From the NCBI GenBank assembly GCA_963971305.1, contig OZ020313.1, positions 52,586,203 to 52,650,202 on the forward strand: a DNA stretch of 64,000 bases, in the 5' to 3' direction. Below the pieces are notes generated by a model. It worked only from the letters and a program-made list of their open reading frames with translations. It had not been told where the DNA came from and did not search any database. The first letter of the stretch is position 1, and every line of letters begins with the position of its first letter. This document shows positions 45,751 to 57,590 of this stretch, one piece after another. The stretch is from Arcuatula senhousia. Its lineage: Eukaryota > Mollusca > Bivalvia > Mytilida > Mytilidae. The translations under genes were made by a program, and so were the position numbers.

Positions 45751-46770
45751 AAACAAGAGGCTCCAAGGATCTGTTTTAATGTAACAATATCTAATATTCC
45801 CTACAGCCTGTTGACAGGAAACTATTGGAGAGCCCTATTAAGCTGAGCATTTAAGCAAGCAAACATGTGGCACGATCTTCTATGATACACAATCTTTCAC
45901 GTACAATCATTTTTGGTGTTTTAGGGGCCGTAACTTTTATAATGGTCAGTTTTGGCCTTAAATTCTCAATTTTGAAGAGTTCAATTAGCTGAACATTTAA
46001 GAAAGCAATACCTTCTATCCATCTTCTATTGTTGACAATTTATAAGGCAAAAACCCCTATATTTGGCTTTTAATGGGCCATAACTCCTGTAAGGTGTTAC
46101 CTGAAACTTTCGACCTAATGGAAAATTTTGTTGAGCTCAATTTGCCGAACATTTAAGTAGGCAAAACCTTTTGTTTACAATCTATAAAGCTAAAACTATT
46201 ATTTTTGGTGTTTAAGGGGCCATAACCCCTACAAAGGGTCATCTTACGATTTCAACCTAATCAAAAACCACTATTTTTTTACATTTAAGGGACCATAACT
46301 CGTATAAGGGGTCATCTGACAATTTCAACTAAATGGACAATTTTGTAGAGCTTACATAGCTGAACAATATGCAATTGAAATAACTTCAATATCTTATATA
46401 ATTCTTGAGTTATAAGACAAAATAAGTGCAAAGCACGGGGAAAAAATCAAGAAAAGGGGCAATACCTCCCATATGGTTTGTTGGAATTTCTTCAAAATTT
46501 CAGGGTAGGTAGATCATGATGCACTGATCACTTTTACCCTTTTGATATCTGTCACCGTTTTTGAGTTATTTGCAAAAAACTGCTGTTTCATCCCCCTGTT
46601 CTATTTTTAGAAACATGGCCATGTTTTTTATTGAATCCTTTCAAAATGTAGATAGTGTTTGTTGCCAACATGTCAAATATCATTCCTGCAAAGTTTCAGT
46701 TAAATTCGTTCAGTGGTTTCAGAGTAGAAGATTTTTGAAATTGTTTAACCTTAACATGATCTGGAACTCA
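45751..46770 (+). mobile_element. Family A element, copy 5 (diverged)
   Basis: It starts AACAAGAGGCTCC and holds several diverged 150-160-bp units with GCTGAACATTTAAG. The 5' hairpin and the 3' end are degraded. Confidence 0.65.
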
Positions 46771-46942
46771 ACATGGTAGACTCCAATACCAAATATAAAT
46801 TGAAAAGCCTTCCATAAAAAAAGTATGGAAAACTGAAATTTCAGTTATTTTCAAATTACAAAAAGGGTCATAACTCATGTAACTCATCAGGGTAGACTTC
46901 CATACCAAAAATCAGTTCATTATCAGTCTAAGGAAAAAAGTG

Positions 46943-48058
46943 TGAACAAGAGTTGACACTAAAGTATGTCTCGCCTGTCGGCACCATCACAGAACACATT
47001 TAAGGTCTAGCTGGGCCTTCAGAAAAGTTAAGGTCAAGATCATGTGACAGATGACAGAATTCCATTTAACCATCACAAAAATGTTTGAAGTGTGTTCTAG
47101 ATACCATAGTTATTGAGAAACAATTAAAAAAGACCAACATTCACTAAGTCATTCAACCATGAAAATGGGGTCAAGGTCACATTACATGGTGACATCAGTT
47201 GTGTATACCATAATACCCAAATATCAGATGCCTAGCTATAATATTATACTTTTCACTTAACTCATTTTCCACCCAAAAATCATCTACATTCACAAAGTCA
47301 CTGAACCGTGAAAATGGGGTCAGGTCACACAACATGGTGTCAGTTGTGTAGACCAAAACCCCAAATGTCTGTTTATCAAATATCAGATGCCTAGCTATTA
47401 TACTTTTAACTTCATTTATTTTCCAACAAAGTTTTAATTGCCCCAAAAATCATCTACATGTAAGTCCACAGAGTCACTGAACCATGAAAATTGTGTCAAG
47501 GTCGCAGGACATGGTGCCAGTTGCATAGACCATAACTCCAGGTGTCTGTATACCAGATATCAGATACCTAGCTATTATACTTTTTCACTTAATTCATTTT
47601 CCACAAAAGTCTTACAAAGAGGTTTTTTGGCCCCAAAAATCATCCAAGTCCACAGAGTCACTGAACCATGAAATTTGGGTCAGGGTCAAACGACATGGTG
47701 CCAGTTGAATAGACCATAACCCCAACTGTCTGTATACAAAATATCAGATGCCTAGCTATTATACTTTTCTTGGAATTCATTTTCCACAAAAGTCTTACAA
47801 AGGGATTTTTTGGCCCGAAAAAACATCTAAGTTCACAGAGTCACTGAACCATGAAATTGGGGTCAGGGTCAAACGGCATGATGCCAGTTGCATAGACCAT
47901 AACCCCAACTGTCTGTATACCAAATATCAGATGCCTAGCTATTATACTTTTCTTGTAATTCATTTTCCACAAAAGTCTTACAAAAAAAGTTTACGCCGTC
48001 GCCGCCGCCGCCGGAAAGTAATACCTATGTCTCGTCTTCAGCGACAGGCGAGACAAAA
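46943..48058 (+). mobile_element. Family B element, copy 4
   Basis: 5' GTCTCGCCTGTCGGC pairs with 3' GCGACAGGCGAGAC. About five units of roughly 210 bp are homologous to copy 1. Confidence 0.82.
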
Positions 48059-48175
48059 ACTAGAATTTCCATGAATTTTCAAAGTTCAAAGGGCTATATA
48101 TAACTGGATTCAAAATTTGCAGACCAGAACAAAATATCAACTTGATTTGTAACTCATCATGGTAGACTAACAAAC

Positions 48176-48465
48176 CAACATGAGGCTCCCAGGAGACTGA
48201 ATCGCCAACCTGGTCCTTAAGCCATAAGGTTCTTCTCTTTAAGAGCTATAAGGCATCTTAAGATATTTTACCTTATGTTCTACTTTCACATGTTTTTATC
48301 AACTCTTTTCAAAAGGAGGATTGTTGCCAACAAATCAACATTATCTATTCCTGCAAAGTTTCAGTGAATTTGGTTGAGTAGTTCCAGAGAAGACTTTTAA
48401 AATTGTTAACCAATGACAACAGACGATAAGTGATGGCATTTGCCTTTGGCCAGGTGTGAAATAAG
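48176..48465 (+). mobile_element. Family A element, short copy 6
   Basis: A 290-bp internally deleted copy with GGCTCCCAGGAGAC at the start and GATGGCATTTGCCTTTGGCC near the end. Confidence 0.65.
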
Positions 48466-48596
48466 AGTAGAAAACTAAGGCATGACAGACAAACAGAGGG
48501 TAAACCCACAGGGTAAACACAAAGGCCCCTTTCAGTTTCACCAGTAGTGGACAAAAAAAGAAATTAAGCACCATTTTCAGTACTTTCTTTGTTTTA

Positions 48597-49002
48597 AACA
48601 AGTGTTGCCACTTAAAGTATGTCTCGCCTGCCGGCACCATCACTAAAATTAACTACCTAAGCTTTCATTTCTTGATATAAACACAAAAAGTGTCTGTATT
48701 CCTAATAACAGATGCCTAGTTATTATACTATTCAAGCAATCCATTGTCCACAAAAGTATTACAAAAAGTTTTCTGTCTGAAAATTAGACATAAGTTCACA
48801 AAGTCACTGGAGCGTAAAAATGGGGTCATGGTCACATGGCATGGTGACAGTTGCGTTGTCCATAACCTAAACTGTCTGTATACCTAATATCAGATGCCTA
48901 GCTATTATACTTTTCCAGCAATTCATCGTCCACAAAAGTCTTACAAAAAAGTAATACCTATGTCTCGCCTTCCGCGACTATTCGTCGCAGGCCAGACAAA
49001 AA
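48597..49002 (+). mobile_element. Family B element, copy 5 (short)
   Basis: 5' GTCTCGCCTGCCGGC, 3' GTCGCAGGCCAGAC, and one to two units of the 210-bp type. Confidence 0.78.
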
Positions 49003-49496
49003 GAGCCCCTTATGCAACCCCTTTTGTAGGTTTTTGTAAAAATCAAAAAACAAATACTTACATGTGTTCTTTTGTTTATAATGCAACCTTTTTGTGCCAT
49101 TTTGCTGTAGCATTAAACTTAAAACAGTTTTTAGCTAAAGCAAGTGAAGGATTAAGCAATTGTATGTACAAATTGCATGCTAGTTCAGATACATGTAATC
49201 AGGTTTTTCTGACGTTTTTGATTTGCTGTTAAGAAATCTTTATTCCCTAAGGATGCTTATTGCTTAACCTCAAAATTATAACAATGTGAAAATAATGAGA
49301 TGTGTAATAAGTGTATGCAACACAGCTCACATAACAAGCAGTAATTTAGAATCTGACATGGAAAAATGCCAGCAGCTTTAAACGAGGCATGTAGGAGTTG
49401 CTCCCCCTTCCACACTCGGCCCATGATGTTATTTCAAATTTCCAGTCCTGAAATAGTTGATATACCCCCTCATGAACATTGAACAGAAAACATCAA

Positions 49497-49735
49497 AAAG
49501 ACAAGTACAAACAAAAGCTTTGTCAAATATTCCTTGCTTAGGACAGGCACATATAAAATGTGGCAGGGTAAAACTAGTTATTAGGGCCCATCTCCCCCTA
49601 TCAATAATCCCAGACAAAGCACAAAAACACAATAAAAATCAATCAACGTTCGATTCCACTAGAGAGAAGCTTAGACAAAAGACAACAAGAACAAACAAAC
49701 AGTAGAGGAACTCTCTAAAATACACTAGCTGTTAC
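49497..49735 (+). mobile_element. Solo terminal block of the RT element
   Basis: Same block as 63788-64000 (CTTAGGACAGGCACATATAA, CCCCCTATCAATAATCCCAG) without an adjoining RT fragment. Shorter pieces (AAGATTCCTGGCTT) occur at 1-60, 58800-58870 and 62885-62945. Confidence 0.6.
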
Positions 49736-50125
49736 TCTGACACCTTCATGTGTAGCTGAGAATCATTAATCCACTGATTTAAAAAAAAATATTGATTGAA
49801 TTTCCGACACAACACTTCACTTTGGTGTATCATCACACAACACTGACATACTTGATTGCTATAATGCTTAAAAATGAGCATTCTTCTTACTGTATCTCAA
49901 TGATACATAAAGTTTTTATATCACTAAGGTTTCAAGTTTGTTCTTACTGCTAGTTTAACATCTGTAAGACATTTAAAGGGCAATAACTCCTTTATGGAGC
50001 TGACAATTTCAACACATTAATTTTGTACAAAGCTCAATAAGCAAACAAAATCTTCACTCTGATGCAACTGTGCTTTAACTTCTTCTAGGGAATGGTATTA
50101 CAAGTAACATCAATCTAGAACTTAC

Positions 50126-50247
50126 TGTGGTTAGAGGGCAGATAATTTAGTGTATGTGGTATACATGTACAACTTGGTGGTCCACAAAGGGATCTTCTAC
50201 AAACATGGAAAAAACACTCTCCGCATATTTGCCCACTATGAAGAATA
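50126..50247 (-). other. Candidate Cys-rich exon (5' noncoding or separate gene)
   Basis: A 122-bp segment lies between the acceptor TCTTCACTTTTCAG and the donor A|GTAAGT on the minus strand. One frame is open throughout and Cys-rich, including GQICGECFFHVCRRSLCGPP. I recognise no domain. It could be an upstream exon of the nuclear receptor transcript or of an unknown gene. Confidence 0.35.
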
Positions 50248-50334
50248 CTGAAAAGTGAAGATTTATCCCAATATGCCAAGCAAGTTGGACTTAAGTTAAA
50301 ATAAATAAAAAGAAAACTACAACTTTGCACCTTA

Positions 50335-50589
50335 CAGTACACCAAGAGACATACCGTGACTTAACACCGTGATAGTGGTACACCACTCTTAGAGACATAA
50401 CAAATATCTTTTTTGTGGTTAAATATTTTTTAAAAATTCTTTTTGGAAATTGTTCTGTATAACCATTTCCTCTAAATGTAAAAAGATTTTTTTTTAAATC
50501 TTTAACCACAAAAAAGATATGTGTTATGTCTCTTTGAGTGGTGTACCACTATCACTGTGTTCAGTCACGGTAAGTCTCTTGGTGTACTG
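50335..50589. mobile_element. Tc1/mariner-type MITE with ~90-bp TIRs
   Basis: A 255-bp foldback starts CAGTACACCAAGAGAC and ends with the complement. The arms pair over about 90 bp with a few mismatches, and TA flanks both ends (50333-50334 and 50590-50591), the target duplication expected for Tc1/mariner. Noncoding. Confidence 0.85.
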
Positions 50590-50844
50590 TAGTTCTGTCA
50601 CCACCAATTGTACATGTAACACTAAAAATTGAACCTGCCACTAAAAGAAGTTGACAATTTCATCTTCTTACATATATATGATGTAGGAGAACAAAAAAGC
50701 AAGAACAATGCAACATCCTAATACATCAGAAGTAGATTAAAGAAAGCAACCATCAACTTCATATAATATGGTAGAGCAACAACATCAGCCTTAAAACCAA
50801 GATCAAGATCTATGATGGTTATGTTTAATCAATTCTACTCTATG

Positions 50845-51065
50845 GTGTATGTTAGGGTTTAAAGCCTTTTTCGACCCACTTTGGCCATATAGGGCAGTCA
50901 GTTTTTATGGTGGAGGAAACTGGAGTTAGCGGAGGAAACCACCCCTCTTGGACAGGTTACAGACAGCCTGATCACACAATCAGGTGGGTAAGTCCAATTG
51001 TTGTATATTAACAAACTGGACTCAAACACTTCATGAGGTGATTACCTAGTGATCATTGTTTCTAT
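50845..51065 (-). mobile_element. Related SINE, second copy
   Basis: Shares the GGTGGAGGAAAC and GGGCAGTCAGTTT block with the SINE at 22700-22978 and has GTGTTTGAGTCC as a decayed B box. The 5' tRNA-like part is shortened. Confidence 0.6.
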
Positions 51066-51192
51066 CCAAATTTTCCTGTCAAATGAGAGGGCACACACCC
51101 AGCACAAGGCTCCTCAATCCATCTTTGGGCTAATTTTCTTTTCATTTTAATGAGACTTTTTCTAAAAAATACTGTTTAAGGTCCTCAGATTA

Positions 51193-52514
51193 AAACTAGA
51201 AAAACTGTGAGCCGCAGCTCACAAATAAATACCCCCCACCCCCAAAAAAATTAATCAGATAAAATTTAGCATAGGAGATAAACATCTACATTATGTCACA
51301 AAAATTGTGTGTAGGTTTCATGAAAATCCATCAAGGGGTTTAGGAGGAGTTGCAGATAAGAGATGGGCACCCCCATGTAGTCGAATGGCTGAGTCAATGT
51401 ATTGCTTTGGTAAACCCCAAAAAATCATTCTGATCAAACTTTCGAATAGTAGGTGCACATCTATATTATGTAACAAAGATTTTGTAAAAGTTTCATGACA
51501 ATCCATCAAGGGGTTTAGGATGAGTTGTGGATAAGAGATGGGCACCCCCATGTAGTCGAATGGCTGAGTCCATGTTTTGCTATGGGAAACCCCAATTATC
51601 ATTCTGATCAAATTTTAAAATAGTAGATGCACATCTACATTTTGTCAGAACAATTGTGTGTAAGTTTCATGAAAATCCACCAAGGGGTTTAGGAGGAGTT
51701 GCGGATAAGACATGGGTACCCCCATGTAGTCGAATGGCTAAGTCCATGTTTTGCTATGGGAAACCCCAAAAATCATTCTGATCAAATTTTAAAATAGTAG
51801 GTGCACATCTACATTATGTCACAAAGATTGTGTGTAAGTTTCATGAAAATCCACCAAGGGGTTTAGGAGGAGTTGCGGATAAGAGATGGGTACCCCCATG
51901 TAGTCGAATGGCTAAGTCCATGTTTTGCTATGGGAAACCCCAAAAATCATTCTGATCAAATTTTAAAATAATAGGTGCACATCTATATTATGTCACAAAG
52001 ATTGTGTGTAAGTTTCATGAAAATCCACCAAGGGGTTTAGGAGGAGTTGTGGATAAGAGATGGGTACCCCCATGTAGTCGAATGGCTAAGTCCGTGTTTT
52101 GCTATGGGAAACCCCAAAAATCATTCTGATCAAATTTCAAAATAATAGGTGCACATCTATTATGACACAAAGATTGTGTGTAAGTTTCATGAAAATCCAC
52201 CAAGGGGTTAAGGAGGAGTTGCGGATAAGAGATGGGTACCCCCATGTAGTCGAATGGGTAAGTCCATGTTTTGCTATGGGAAACCCCAAAAATCATTCTG
52301 ATCAAATTTCAAAATAGTAGGTGCACATCTACATTATGTCACAAAGATTGTGTGTAAGTTTCATGAAAATCCACCAAGGGGTTTAGGAGGAGTTGCGGAT
52401 AAGAGATGGGTACCCTGAAGTGTAACGGAAGGACGGTTGGATGGACGGACGGAAGGACGGACGGACACCCCTATCACTATATACCCCCCACTTTTGAAGT
52501 GGGGGGTATAATAA
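51193..52514 (+). mobile_element. Family C element, copy 4 (longest)
   Basis: 5' hairpin TGTGAGCCGCAGCTCACA, X = ATACCCCCCAC, and seven near-identical units of about 175 bp. A GGACGGACGGAAGG microsatellite (52430-52465) and the perfect 3' hairpin ending GTGGGGGGTATA follow. The very similar units suggest recent amplification. Confidence 0.88.
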
Positions 52515-52817
52515 ACAAACTTCTATATATATCTATATAAGCATTTTTTTAAAATAACCACTGAGAAATCTTATAGTTTATTTCAATTTTCATTCATTAA
52601 TGTAGTATTGTTAAATAGCAGAATTCATAAATGATTTTTTTTACAATAATTAGGTGAATTTGAGAAGAGTTATAACTTGTTTAAGTTTGACATCCGCTGG
52701 CATTAAGTCATGTAAGTGTCCATAAGAAAATTTGTTTATTGTGACCAATTTCAATCACATTGCAGGGATTTGCATTTTTCATCCCTCACCATTGTCTAGT
52801 TTTTGTTTTCTTTATAC

Positions 52818-53394
52818 ACCCTTCACATACACGAGATTTCCTTACGAGTAATTATGATTTTCAAAATGTATAGTTTTACGAGTTCTTGCAAGATTTTCTT
52901 CCAACCTTTTACGATCTATTTCCAAGTTGTCATGATTTCGTCAGTTGTGCAAAAATTTTACGAACTCACATCCAGCAACGATTCGAATTTTATTTTCAAC
53001 GTGTTTACAAGCATGTTACGGTGTCTTTCATGTCTTTACAACATCTTTACGAGTGAATTGCGATATTGAAAAGGATATCGTAACAAACTCACAATCCACT
53101 CGTAAAAGAAGTCCTTTGCCAGGTCTTCCCAAGTTAGTTAGGAGTAAAGGCGAGTCATTTACTCTACAAGTCCTATGCGTTGTGTGACAAGTTTAATTAT
53201 GACATTGTTGCTTTGTCAACTCGTAAAAGTCTTACTAGGATTTTTGACAAAACTTTCATAAGTTCTTACAATTTCACACAAGCTAGAAAGACCCGTTTAC
53301 GAGTAACAAAGAGTGCTTTACGAGTCTTTGGGATCGAATATGAGTTAAAAACTCGCAAGAACTCGTAAGGAAATCTCATATGTGAAGGGGGTGT
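52818..53394. mobile_element. Foldback element rich in TTACGAGT motifs
   Basis: Inverted ends CACCCTTCACAT...GATTTCCTTACGAGT and ACTCGTAAGGAAATC...ATGTGAAGGGGGTG (gaps mark an imperfect stretch), with TA on both sides. The 575-bp interior has about ten TTACGAGT or near copies in both orientations, like subterminal transposase-binding sites. Short open frames here are not convincing genes. Confidence 0.72.
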
Positions 53395-54274
53395 AAAGCA
53401 AAGTTAAAGTATTAATCTGTAAAACAATTACACCATCCCACTTTGGAAAGACTTGGTTATCTTAAGATATCTATATAATTACATATGCTACTTTTACGGC
53501 AGAGTTTTATCAGGTTTTTTCATAGGGACAACACTGTTATTTACGCCAATTTAACAGGGCTATTAATATTATCAAGGGTCCTATTTTGACACAGTCCAGA
53601 AATGATGCACCCTTAGATCAATTGCATTTCTGAATTAGGTATCTAAAAAACTAATTATTTCAAAAATTGTTATACCCAACGTCACAGGTCTCAGCAGCCA
53701 ATCCACTTCCTCATATAGATTACAATTGTCAAAAATTTAGTGATCTCAAAAATTTTCTAACTAACATTCAACATGTTCAAATTAGACCATTTTTGCTAAT
53801 GTCTGTAAAAATGGTTTTCCTGTGATAAAATAAAGACAATTGAAAAATTAAATGTTTTCTCTTGACACTTTCATACCACCATACAAAAAAAAGTCATGTG
53901 GCAAAAGTAAAACTTCAATCTACATGATCTAAATTTAGACAAAAATATCTATTTACAATTTGTCCTTCTCTTTTATTTTTTCTTGGAGTTCAGGAATTTT
54001 TTTTTTCAAAATTTATAAGATTAAGAATGATGTATAATACTGCAAATATGATTTTTTATGCCAAAAAAAAAATTCAAGGGGTGATAAAAAGACAAACACT
54101 TATGTGAACTCATGGTCTTAAACTTTAAATGAGAACTGAAAAGTGTTAGATTTCTAGTAAAAACTATCAAATTTTAGGTCTCACTTTAAGGCTGTTTATA
54201 AATTAGAAAATTTCTTTGATTTATCATTTCTAAACAAAATCGTCTGAATAAAATCAGGAACATTACAAGAATAT
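53395..54274. other. Unassigned AT-rich DNA
   Basis: No structure recognised between the foldback element and family I. Confidence 0.5.
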
Positions 54275-54910
54275 GTCCAACAGACATAATGCCCCATCTC
54301 ACAACATTTATTTTTTTCCGCAATCACTAAACCTATAAAGTGCACCTACCATAAATGTACCAATATGATTGATGTGGCATTTGTCAGTAAGAGTGGGAAT
54401 AGACTTTAATCATTCTTCTGAAAGTGGACTTTCATGCGGAAAATATAGGTCACATCCAGCATCAAAAGCATACATTGTGCCAAGCATCACTAGGTGTAGC
54501 TACAATAATGTAGCTCAATAATGTAGCTCCTTTGACATCGTTGATTGGGCGGAGCTACAATGCCGTCCCATTACTCATAATGGAGCACCTACCATACCAA
54601 TATGATAATTGATTGATGTGGCATTTGGCAGTAAGTGGGAATTGACTTTAACCATTCTTTTGAAAGTGTTCATTCATGCAGAAAATATAGGTCACATCCA
54701 GCATTTGAAGTATGCACTGTGCTTAGCATCACTAGGTGCACCAATCATACCAATATGATTGATGTGGCATTTGCAAGTAAGAGGGGATTTGGAAATATGG
54801 TGATTTGGGACGGACAAACGGATTGACGAATGGACGGACAGACGAACAGACTGACCGACAGATCCGAACACTATATGCCATGAGTTCTACTTTCGTAGAT
54901 GGGCACAAAA
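54275..54910 (+). mobile_element. Family I element
   Basis: 5' hairpin TATGTC-CAACA-GACATA, X = ATGCCCCATCT. Two to three units follow (ATATGATTGATGTGGCATTT), then a GGACGGACAGACGAACAG microsatellite (54810-54870) and a 3' stem closing with AGATGGGCAC. Confidence 0.75.
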
Positions 54911-55538
54911 ATCCCTATCTTTAAAGTGAGAGTTTTGATATAAAACAACCAGTGAGTGTCTGGTATTTACAATTAATTTTACCATCATTTTAGGTTCCGT
55001 TGAAAAAAATTGTGAATAAAAATGATCATTCAATATTTTTCCTCTACAGTAAACAGCTAAATTTTGATTGTGAGAAAAAAATTGTTCATTTATTTATATT
55101 GTCACAATCATAGATCTGTATATTTAATATTCAGGTCTATGTCACAATAAACAATGCATATTTTTTAATATTTAATAGGGAAAGGTATAACTTTTGGATA
55201 ACGCAAAATCAAGAGAATGTTGAAAATGTCTTAGTTTCCTTTTAATTCTATCAGTAACAACTTACACGTACATGTACATCTCCCATGGGAGAGATCTCCT
55301 ATGTATGTCTTGTTAAATATTCAAGCAATATATTGAAATAAATCAGATTAAACGAAAATCCAGAAAAGCAGAAAAGATATCCACACGTATATAAGACATT
55401 TTAATTTTAATGCAATGTTTACTTGTTTATTTTCCTTTCATTTTCTTTGAACAAATCTATATCAACAAATCGATTGTCTCCCCTTTTCAGTCACACAACA
55501 TTCATGCACGAGAAACAACTGCGGCAAACATTGCTTAC

Positions 55539-55690
55539 CAATTTCTTTGAAGATCAATTTTAATTCAATCACTTTGCAGAGGATGTACTACTAAAGCATG
55601 TTTAATTAAAAAGCTATCATAATTATCGCATGTTTCTATCGGATCAGGATTAGCAGCCAAGGCAGACAGGAATGACGGGAAATATGTAGG
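55539..55690 (-). other. Possible first noncoding exon
   Basis: On the minus strand a good donor (AAATTG|GTAAGC) ends a roughly 150-bp segment that begins near a CRE/E-box cluster. No long frame is open in it. It would suit a 5' UTR exon of the receptor gene downstream of a promoter near 55700. The transcript start is a guess. Confidence 0.25.
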
Positions 55691-55696
55691 TGATTG

Positions 55697-55710
55697 TGAC
55701 GTCATGTGAC
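55697..55710. promoter_or_regulatory. Perfect CRE palindrome beside an E-box-like site
   Basis: TGACGTCA at 55697-55704 is a full cAMP response element, directly followed by a GTCATGTGAC palindrome that overlaps it. It lies just upstream, on the minus strand, of the possible first exon at 55539-55690, so it may belong to the receptor promoter. Confidence 0.35.
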
Positions 55711-55919
55711 CAGAACAGGTGCTTGGTGTACAGGTGCAAAAAACTGTACTTTCAATTTCATTGATTATTATATTATAACTTATTTATTAATTTGAAATCG
55801 TGTAACGACTTTCAGTGTTCCTCTTGTCTTTAAAATGTTAAAATAACCCCCAAAAAATGAAAAGGGGGGAGGGGTAATGAAAAAACAAGAGGCCCCTGAA
55901 ACACTCTGCAATCCTTGGA

Positions 55920-56626
55920 AAATTATTATTTATTATTATTATTATTATTATTACAACACTTATTTAGCGCTTATCTAAAATGACATTACTCTAAGCGCTT
56001 TACAGAACATAAAATCAAATAGCGAACAATAAAATATAAACACAAATATACCTATTACAAACATACTTTAAAATATTAAGAATTAATCATATTGGCAATG
56101 TTAAAGTAACAATAATATTAAGAGTTAAATGTACAGTTATATTAGTATAAATGGTAAAATATATGAAATAGAAACTAGAATCATCGGAATTATCGCAAAT
56201 AGTAACAATTATTTATAGTATAGACAGTGATAAAAAAATATTAAAGAACTTAAAAAAGGGAAAAAAAAATCTGCTAAAATATAAAATCTTTATTTAAAAA
56301 AGACTAAAATAAAAAAATAAATAAATAAATAAAAATAAAATATAGTCAACTAAGAAGACCATCAAATATATCACAGTTTGGGTTTTTTTTTTTTAATGAC
56401 TTCAGTTTTTACCACATTTTAAAAGGTTGAATGAAAAAAGTCGAGTAAAAAATAAATATATAAGTAAAAAATAAAATGAATACGACTATTTAAAATACAT
56501 TATCAAGTTATCACAGATCAAAATAGCACGAATAGATTTTTAAAAGATCATCAGTATATCACAGTTCCCAGATAACACAGATTAATTATATATCACAGTC
56601 ATTCTACATGTTCTATACACCAAAGT
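55920..56626 (-). mobile_element. LINE 3' UTR and ATT/TAA tail
   Basis: Following the ORF2 fragment on the minus strand, the sequence ends with GTAAAGCGCTTAGAGTAATG and AGCGCTAAATAAGTG, then a (TAA)n run at 55928-55953. This is the 3' end of a CR1/L2-like LINE. Confidence 0.75.
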
Positions 56627-56800
56627 TTAAAATGCAAGTTTAAACAGGTATGTTTTAAGGTGTTTCTTGAATACATCAACAGTTTGTATATTACGAAGAT
56701 CAAAAGGCAGTTTGTTCCATAAAACGGCAGCTACTCGATCAAATCGTCTTTCTCCATATGTCTTTGTTCTTACCGTTGGTGTTTCTAACAACATATTGTT
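56627..56800 (-). pseudogene. C-terminal fragment of a LINE reverse transcriptase
   Basis: A minus-strand frame reads TKTYGERRFDRVAAVLWNKL, then PFDLRNIQTVDVFKKHLKTY and LFKLAF before a stop at 56627-56629. It matches the well-known C-terminus of CR1/L2/Jockey-type LINE ORF2 proteins (LWNxLPxxLR followed by FKxxLKTxLF). Nothing upstream in the same frame shows RT motifs, so the copy is 5'-truncated, as is usual for LINEs. The 3' tail of the element continues to about 55920. Confidence 0.82.
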
Positions 56801-57349
56801 TTGTTAAAATGGTTTTAATATTGAGCTAAAACTTTGCACTATCATTCGATTGAGCAATTAAATTGCATGAATAGAATAGAATCCAATAGAATATTTTATT
56901 TGACCAAAATCAGGGCCCATTTGGGGCGAATGACATTTCAACCCGGGCATGTCACATTACAATACCTGTAAATAATTAATGTTAATTCAATTTACAGGTC
57001 TATGCATTTATGATTCAACACCATAATAAAGCAGCTACAGTATAGTTATACAAACTCAATCACAGAAATAATACATTCAACATAAAAAAATCTAGGATTT
57101 CAATAGTGACCTGTTAATTTGGCATGTATATAAAAATTATTTATAATAATAATAAAAAAAATCTTTAAAAAAAACAAAAACAAAAAAACAAAGGTCATAT
57201 TTAGAACTAGGAAATTAAGACCTCACAGCGATCAGGTATGTCGGTTCTGTGTGGTGATACAACTTTAAATCATTCATTGTTTTGACGTGGGGTGTCGGAT
57301 TTAGAACTGATGTATTTGATTCTTTTACATCAATCGATAAATGTTTCTT
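56801..57349. other. Probable retroelement tail and unassigned DNA
   Basis: GAATAGAATAGAATCCAATA then CAGGGCCCATTTGGGGCGAA (56870-56960) resembles 36255-36320 (AATGGGCCCATGAGGGGCAT), probably a LINE tail. Nothing else is seen. Confidence 0.45.
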
Positions 57350-57590
57350 AGCTAGTTGTGTTCTCAAGAGAGTTCTTCCTCGTCTTGTTGTTTTCGTACA
57401 GTATTTTGTCTTAGGTTCTCTCTTGTTGAATTGAACTTTTGTCGATTGAGTTTTACAGTGTGTTTTATATGTATCCTTTGTGCAAGCTTATCAATAGGGG
57501 GAAGGTTGGATCCAAAAAACTTGTTTAACCCCGCCACATTTTATATGTGCCTGTCCTAAGCCAGGAAACTTTGCCAAAGCCTTTTTGTCC
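57350..57590 (-). mobile_element. 3' terminal block of the RT element, inverted copy
   Basis: Minus strand: GGCTTAGGACAGGCACATAT, AAAATGTGGCGGGGTTAAAC, CCCCCTATTGATAAGCTTG. It lies downstream of the frameshifted RT fragment at 57817-58409. Confidence 0.6.
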
